Of a DNA stretch of 64,000 nucleotides, positions 59,417 through 64,000 are shown one piece after another. Position numbers and translations under genes: made by a program. The stretch spans positions 806,001-870,000 of the forward strand of contig NZ_LIQG01000026.1 in the NCBI RefSeq assembly GCF_001418015.1, read 5' to 3'. The notes under the pieces are model-generated. The model did not search any database and had not been told where the DNA came from. It was given only the letters and a program-made list of their open reading frames with translations. Source of the stretch: Lacinutrix mariniflava. Lineage in GTDB: Bacteria > Bacteroidota > Bacteroidia > Flavobacteriales > Flavobacteriaceae. The first letter of the stretch is position 1. Every line of letters begins with the position of its first letter.

Positions 59417-60384
59417 TGTTTAGTAGAAGTTTTTCAAGTGTAATTTTGGTGTTGTGTTCTCTATTTTGTCTTGCATCATGTGGGCAGAATAAGCAAGACG
59501 TAAAAACTAGACCAATTACTCAACTCTACGAAAACGCAAAACAATTAGACTACCCATCAATGCCACAATATTATATAGAAGGCTACCAAAGTGGATGCTA
59601 TTACGAGTTATATATAAATGGTATTATGGTGTTTAAACATTACGAGAATGTAGGTTTATCAAATCATGCTGTTAATATTAATCAAAACATATTACAAAGT
59701 GGGCCTCAAAAAATAACAATTAAACTATTTCCATTAGGAGAAATAGATGGCGAAAATTATACTACTATAGATCCAGACGATAGCTTTAGATTAAAAATAT
59801 TTTCTCGAGATAAGCAAAAACCTTATAAAGCTTTCGATTATGATTTTTTACAAGAGCATAAGGTAGATATAAAAACAAGTGTCCCTTATTTTGAAGAAAC
59901 TATAACTTTTAATGCAGAAGTACCTTATACATTAGAAGGTTGGAGTAACTCTCAAGTTTTAACAGATATGGATCAAGACGTCCTGGAACAAGAAATATTA
60001 GCTTTCTATGAAAATTTTGGCACTGTTATTAATACTCAAGACGAAAAAGCTTGGGTTGATCTAATGGAGACTAGGGAAAAAGAGTATTTCAAAGCAGTAT
60101 TTTATAACGATAATAATGATGAAGAATTAAAAGCAAGAATTGAAGATTTTACTGCAACCTTCGACAGTGATTTTCAAGAAAAATTTCCTTTAGATAAGTA
60201 TGAGATGTTACTTTCTAAAGATGGTAAAATTGTGACCTTAAAAAGTTTAGAAAGAAAAGGGAAATCCGCTTTTTCTTATGGAGTTAGAAAAGAATATAAT
60301 GGAAAGCAAAGAAAAATTAAAACAAGTTCTTACTTATTCCTACACAAACCAAAAGGCAGCAATAAATTAGAAATTATAAGATAA
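59416..60384 (+). CDS. Array lipoprotein A2, candidate immunity protein
   Basis: A 322-residue paralogue of A1. The signal peptide is MFSRSFSSVILVLCSLFCLA ending at LASC, with GQNKQD after the Cys, so no acidic surface-export signal is evident. The body is nearly identical to A1 in the core and differs mainly near residues 75-85 and the C-terminal region (RKEYNGKQRKIKTSSYLFLH). It begins at TAATG, overlapping the A1 stop by one base, so A1 and A2 are translationally coupled. Confidence 0.85.
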   Translation: MFSRSFSSVILVLCSLFCLASCGQNKQDVKTRPITQLYENAKQLDYPSMPQYYIEGYQSGCYYELYINGIMVFKHYENVGLSNHAVNINQNILQSGPQKITIKLFPLGEIDGENYTTIDPDDSFRLKIFSRDKQKPYKAFDYDFLQEHKVDIKTSVPYFEETITFNAEVPYTLEGWSNSQVLTDMDQDVLEQEILAFYENFGTVINTQDEKAWVDLMETREKEYFKAVFYNDNNDEELKARIEDFTATFDSDFQEKFPLDKYEMLLSKDGKIVTLKSLERKGKSAFSYGVRKEYNGKQRKIKTSSYLFLHKPKGSNKLEIIR

Positions 60385-61475
60385 TGTTTAATAAAAGCTT
60401 TTCAAGTATAATTTTGGTTTTGTGTTTTCTATTTTGTCTTACATCATGTGGGCAGAATAAGCATGACGTAAATATTAGATCTCTATTGCAAGAAAAAATA
60501 GATACCTATATAAACTCAATACTTAAAGATATTAAACATCCAACGGAAGAGTTGGTTTTTTATATCGAACCATTTTTAACGGATAGCTATTCTGAAATAA
60601 GGTTAAATGATATTGTTGTTGAACAGTAATTTTTTTTAGAAAACAAATCACAATCTTATTTTGAAAAATTTACATATCCTAATACGGCTTTCAATAGCAA
60701 TGGTAAACAAAAAATATCTTTTTTAGCTTACCCTTCAAAGGAAGCAACATTTCAATCTAACGATAATATTGAAATTGATATTAGAACTATTGATAAGTTT
60801 AAAAAAACAGAATCTATTCATAACTATATAGCTCCAAAAAGGAAAGACGATCTTTCAGAATTTATAGGTTTAGAAAGTTATGAAGCCAGTTTTGAATTTG
60901 AAGCAAAATTACCATACAAAAAAGTAATTGATTGGTCGGATTCTGAAAATATAAAAGAACAAAAAAATATAGAAAAAGAAGTGATTGAAGCTTATAAGGA
61001 AATTATGAATTTGTATGCAGATGGAGATTTAGACAATCTTTTAGAGCTATACAAACCTGTTTTTCAAGATGAAGCACAATCAGTTTATGCTACTGCCGAA
61101 AAGAAGAATAGGTTAACATACCGTTTAAATTTAAAGCGTATGTATCCATTTTTCTATAAATCTATACCAACCTTAGATAGTAATTATGAATTAAAGTTTT
61201 ATGGGAATGGCAAACTGGTAACCTTAGAAAAGAAAAAAGAAAACCCGTTAAGCTATAGTAAAAGTGCATTGTCTATAGTTTATAATAAAGATTTAGATAA
61301 GTTTCCAGAAACATTTCATATTGAAGAAGAAGAATATTTAGTAGCAGATAAAGGACTTGTACCTCAAAAACAAATGGAAATATATATAATGTTCCATAAA
61401 CCTAAAGGTTCTAATAAGCTAGAATTAGCTACAGATGTTTTTAGAGAAGAAATTTTATTAAATGGAGTGGAATAA
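60384..61475 (+). pseudogene. Array lipoprotein B1, interrupted by an in-frame stop
   Basis: A 363-codon gene split by a single TAA at 60627-60629; both halves are in the same frame. The intact paralogue B2 (63424 onward) has AAA (Lys) at the aligned position. The N-part (MFNKSFSSIILVLCFLFCLT, lipobox LTSC, GQNKHDVNIRSLLQEKID) is 81 residues. The C-part runs on (NGKQKISFLAYPSKEATFQS, DLSEFIGLESYEASFEFEAK) to VMFHKPKGSNKLELATDVF. It is a diverged relative of the A members, with the same lipobox and terminus. It may be a pseudogene, a sequencing error or a readthrough case. Confidence 0.8.
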
Positions 61476-61490
61476 TGTAATTATAAGATA

Positions 61491-62456
61491 ATGTTTTGTA
61501 AAAGCTTTTCAAGTATAATTTTGGTTTTGTGTTTTCTATTTTGTCTTACATCATGTGGGCAGAACACAAAAAACAAGAAAATGAAAAATTATTTTAGTAA
61601 AATAGGAAATTTATACTCAGAGGTTAAACATTATAATACTGAACCGGAATATTTTGTTGAGGGCTACCAAAGTGGTTGTTATTATGAAATATATGTTAAT
61701 GATTTTCTTGTATTTAAACATTATGAAAATGTCGGATTGGCCAATCATGCGGTTTCAATTAATTCTAAAATTTTGAAAAGTGGGCCTCAAAAAATAACAA
61801 TTAAACTTTTTCCGCTAGGAGAAATAGATGGTGAAAATTATACTACTATTGATCCAGACGATAGCTTTAGATTAAAAATATTTTCACGCGATAAGCAAAA
61901 ACCATATAAAGCTTTCGATTATGATTTTTTACAAGAGCATAAGGTAGATATAAAAACAAGTGTCCCTTATTTTGAAGAAACCATTACTTTTAATGCAGAA
62001 GTTCCTTATACTTTAGAAGGTTGGAGTAACTCTCAAGTATTAACAGAAATAGATCAGGACGTTTTAGAACAAGAGGTGTTACTTTTTTATAACAAATTTT
62101 CAAATACTGTTTCGAAAAAAGAAAAATCAGTTTGGGAAAATGAAATCTACAACAGAGAGAAAGAAATTGCTTTTTCTAGATATTTTAACGAGGATGATTC
62201 AAAAAGAATTGCAGATGATTTATCCTTAAGTTTACAGTCCGAATATTTAGAAGTCTTACCAATAGAAAATTATAATATGGTTTTTTATGGAAACGGAAGA
62301 ATTGTAAAACTAGAGAGTAAAAAATTTAAAAAAAAATCAGCATTAATTTCTATAGAGGAAAGGGACTCTAATGGACAACCGAGAAAAGCATATATATTTC
62401 ATGGGTTAGCTCTTCACAAACCAAAAGGCAGCAATAAATTAGAAATTATAAGATAA
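61491..62456 (+). CDS. Array lipoprotein A3, divergent candidate immunity protein
   Basis: A 321-residue array member. The signal peptide (MFCKSFSSIILVLCFLFCLT, lipobox LTSC) is nearly that of B1, followed by a distinct segment (NYFSKIGNLYSEVKHYNTEP). The core from EGYQSGCYYEIYVNDFLVFK through FPLGEIDGENYTTIDPDDSF to the pre-tail is shared, but the C-terminal third (FSNTVSKKEKSVWENEIYNR, SLQSEYLEVLPIENYNMVFY) is divergent. It looks like a mosaic of A and B types. A short spacer with an ATTATAAGATAATG junction precedes it, a fossil of the usual coupling. Confidence 0.82.
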   Translation: MFCKSFSSIILVLCFLFCLTSCGQNTKNKKMKNYFSKIGNLYSEVKHYNTEPEYFVEGYQSGCYYEIYVNDFLVFKHYENVGLANHAVSINSKILKSGPQKITIKLFPLGEIDGENYTTIDPDDSFRLKIFSRDKQKPYKAFDYDFLQEHKVDIKTSVPYFEETITFNAEVPYTLEGWSNSQVLTEIDQDVLEQEVLLFYNKFSNTVSKKEKSVWENEIYNREKEIAFSRYFNEDDSKRIADDLSLSLQSEYLEVLPIENYNMVFYGNGRIVKLESKKFKKKSALISIEERDSNGQPRKAYIFHGLALHKPKGSNKLEIIR

Positions 62457-63424
62457 TGTTTAGTAGAAGTTTTTCAAGTGTAATTTTGGTTTTGTGTTTT
62501 CTGTTTTGTCTTACAGCATGTGGGCAGAAGAAGCAAGACGTAAATACTAGACCAATTACTCAACTCTACGAGAACGAAAAACAATTAGACTACCCATCAA
62601 TGCCACAATATTATATAGAAGGCTACCAAAGTGGATGCTATTACGAGTTATACGTTAATGGAATAATGGTATTTAAACATTACGAAAATGTGGGTTTATC
62701 AAATCATGCGGTACCAATAAATGATGATATTTTAAAAAGTGGTTTGCAAGAAGTCACTATTAAACTGTTCCCGCTAGGAGAAATAGAAGACGAAAATTAT
62801 ACTACTATAGATCCAGACGATAGCTTTAGATTAAAAATATTTTCTCGCGACAAGCTTAAACCTTATAAAGCTTTCGATTATGATTTTTTACAAGAGCATA
62901 AGGTAGATATAAAAACAAGTGTCCCTTATTTTGAAGAAACTATTACTTTTAATGTAGAAGTACCTTATACATTAGAAGGTTGGAGTAATTCTCAAGTTTT
63001 AACAGATATGGATCAAGACGTCCTGGAACAAGAAATATTAGCTTTCTATGAAAATTATGCCACCATTATTAACACTCAAGATGAAAAAGCTTGGGTTGAG
63101 CTAATAGAAACTAGGGAAAAAGAGTATTTCAAGGCAGTATTTTATAACGATAATAATGATGAAGAATTAAAGGCAAGAATTGAAGATTTTACTGTAACCT
63201 TCGATAGTGACTTTCAAGAAAAATTTCCTTTAGATAATTATGAAATGTTATTTTCTAAAGATGGCAAAACTGTGACCTTAAAAAGTACAGAACATCGTGG
63301 TAGATCTCCTTTAAATTATGGTATTGAAATAATAAAAAATGAACAGAGCTATAAATACAAAAGGAATAGATACTTATTTCTACACAAACCAAAAGGCAGT
63401 AATAAATTAGAAATTATAAGATAA
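62456..63424 (+). CDS. Array lipoprotein A4, candidate immunity protein
   Basis: A 322-residue paralogue, closest to A2 (signal MFSRSFSSVILVLCFLFCLT, mature GQKKQDVNTRPITQLYENEK). It shares the core (GCYYELYVNGIMVFKHYENV, TIDPDDSFRLKIFSRDKLKP), with small changes such as GEIEDENY for GEIDGENY. The C-terminal tail differs from A2 (TEHRGRSPLNYGIEIIKNEQ). Its start overlaps A3 by one base (TAATG), and the next gene starts at its stop in the same way. A4 followed by B2 repeats the A2-B1 arrangement. Confidence 0.85.
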   Translation: MFSRSFSSVILVLCFLFCLTACGQKKQDVNTRPITQLYENEKQLDYPSMPQYYIEGYQSGCYYELYVNGIMVFKHYENVGLSNHAVPINDDILKSGLQEVTIKLFPLGEIEDENYTTIDPDDSFRLKIFSRDKLKPYKAFDYDFLQEHKVDIKTSVPYFEETITFNVEVPYTLEGWSNSQVLTDMDQDVLEQEILAFYENYATIINTQDEKAWVELIETREKEYFKAVFYNDNNDEELKARIEDFTVTFDSDFQEKFPLDNYEMLFSKDGKTVTLKSTEHRGRSPLNYGIEIIKNEQSYKYKRNRYLFLHKPKGSNKLEIIR

Positions 63425-64000
63425 TGCTTAATAAAAGCTTTTCAAGTGTGTTTTTGCTTTTGTGTTCTCTATTTTGCCTTACGTCATGTGGACAGAATAA
63501 GTATGACGTAAATATTAGATCTCTATTGCAAGAAAAAATAGACACCTATATAAACTCAATACTTAAAGATATTAAACATCCAACGGAAGAGTTGGTCTAT
63601 TTTGTTGAACCCTTTTTTACCTATTCCTACTATGAAATAAAGGTAAATGATATAATTGTTCGACAAAAATATTATACCAATAATAATCCTTATGAAAATT
63701 TTACAAGTATTAATAATGCTTTAAATAGCAAAGGAAAACAAAAATTATCTTTTATAGCTTATCCTTCAAAGGAAACAACTTTTCAATCAAATGATAACAT
63801 TGATATAGATATAAGCACAATTGATAAATTTAGAAATACAGAAACAATTTATAGTTACGAAGCTCCAATAAATGAAGATGAGCTTTCAGAATTTATAGGT
63901 TTAGAGAGTTATAAATCTAGTTTTGAGTTTGAGGCAAAATTACCTTACAAAAAAGTAATTGATTGGTCGGATTCCGAAAATTTGAAAGAACAAAAAAATA
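63424..64000 (+). CDS. Array lipoprotein B2, 3' end outside the window
   Basis: At least 192 codons are open to the window edge with no stop. The signal peptide is MLNKSFSSVFLLLCSLFCLT (lipobox LTSC), followed by GQNKYDVNIRSLLQEKIDTY. The body reads PFFTYSYYEIKVNDIIVRQK, KGKQKLSFIAYPSKETTFQS, ELSEFIGLESYKSSFEFEAK and KKVIDWSDSENLKEQKN. This is the uninterrupted counterpart of B1. It overlaps A4 by one base. Confidence 0.85.
   Translation, partial: MLNKSFSSVFLLLCSLFCLTSCGQNKYDVNIRSLLQEKIDTYINSILKDIKHPTEELVYFVEPFFTYSYYEIKVNDIIVRQKYYTNNNPYENFTSINNALNSKGKQKLSFIAYPSKETTFQSNDNIDIDISTIDKFRNTETIYSYEAPINEDELSEFIGLESYKSSFEFEAKLPYKKVIDWSDSENLKEQKN

Noticed and set aside
60981-61475. Separate short gene starting at GTG 60981
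   Set aside because: It is in the same frame as the upstream half of B1 and matches the middle and end of intact B2; it is the second half of a gene interrupted by one stop, not an independent gene.
1-64000. CRISPR array
   Set aside because: No regularly spaced direct repeats with unique spacers and no cas genes; the repeats present are gene duplications or isolated hairpins.
1-64000. Insertion sequences or transposases
   Set aside because: No transposase-like frame or IS terminal repeats were seen; duplications appear to be recombination-driven.

Overview
The window is AT-rich chromosomal DNA from a member of the Bacteroidota, almost certainly a marine-type Flavobacteriaceae. The evidence is type IX secretion (T9SS) C-terminal sorting domains, -7 boxes of the TAnnTTTG type, lineage-typical families (DUF4271, DUF4296, the QVHFREPG form of dihydroorotase, an S16 protein with a long acidic tail, DnaE with a fused N-terminal exonuclease), Bacteroidota-type Hcp (TssD), and interspersed short palindromes common in flavobacteria. 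The genus cannot be fixed from the sequence alone.

Regions: (1) 121-3367 holds a 7-TM protein, histidine kinase and response regulator cassette with a small unknown gene, divergent from a tail-collar-domain protein. (2) 3440-8741 holds a T9SS cargo protein, an Lrp/AsnC regulator, a saccharopine-dehydrogenase-like enzyme, a DUF423 membrane protein and pckA. (3) 8820-15374 is housekeeping: hemD-DUF4271, a polyprenol-phosphate glycosyltransferase, dihydroorotase, a DUF4296 lipoprotein, an epimerase and tyrS. (4) 15451-19795 is a tightly coupled operon of a P-loop ATPase-like protein, an MscS-like membrane protein and a cation/proton antiporter. (5) 20030-25036 holds patatin, YHS and LuxE-family genes, two paralogous T9SS proteins and two gene relics. 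(6) 25265-33599 holds a PhoB/PhoR-like pair, a glycosyltransferase, trmB, a LysE exporter, an alkyltransferase-like protein, and an Fe-S/redox cluster (Mrp/ApbC, NifU C-domain, ferredoxin reductase-like flavoprotein, 2Fe-2S ferredoxin). (7) 33592-47084 is mostly housekeeping (acyl-CoA dehydrogenase, tRNA1(Val) methyltransferase, rimM, rpsP, dnaE, trxA, clpP-like, DUF58), ending with tRNA-Asp.

(8) From 47901 to the window end lies a type VI secretion (Bacteroidota T6SS, subtype iii) accessory island. It contains an Hcp/TssD tube protein, VgrG, a DUF2235 (Tle1-like) lipase effector, two DUF2931 lipoproteins in tandem as candidate immunity proteins, an unknown possible adaptor, a PAAR-like DUF4280 spike tip, a 994-residue protein of unknown fold that is probably a new effector, and an array of at least six paralogous lipoprotein genes mostly joined by TAATG stop-start overlaps. 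One array member is split by a single in-frame stop and one runs off the window. No T6SS sheath, baseplate or membrane-complex genes are visible, so this is a satellite hcp-vgrG-effector-immunity island that would use an apparatus encoded elsewhere. The island also shows recent tandem duplication, gene-conversion-like mosaicism and relic gene starts.

The strongest candidates for undescribed biology are the 994-residue effector with its lipoprotein immunity array, and the ATPase/MscS-like/antiporter operon.
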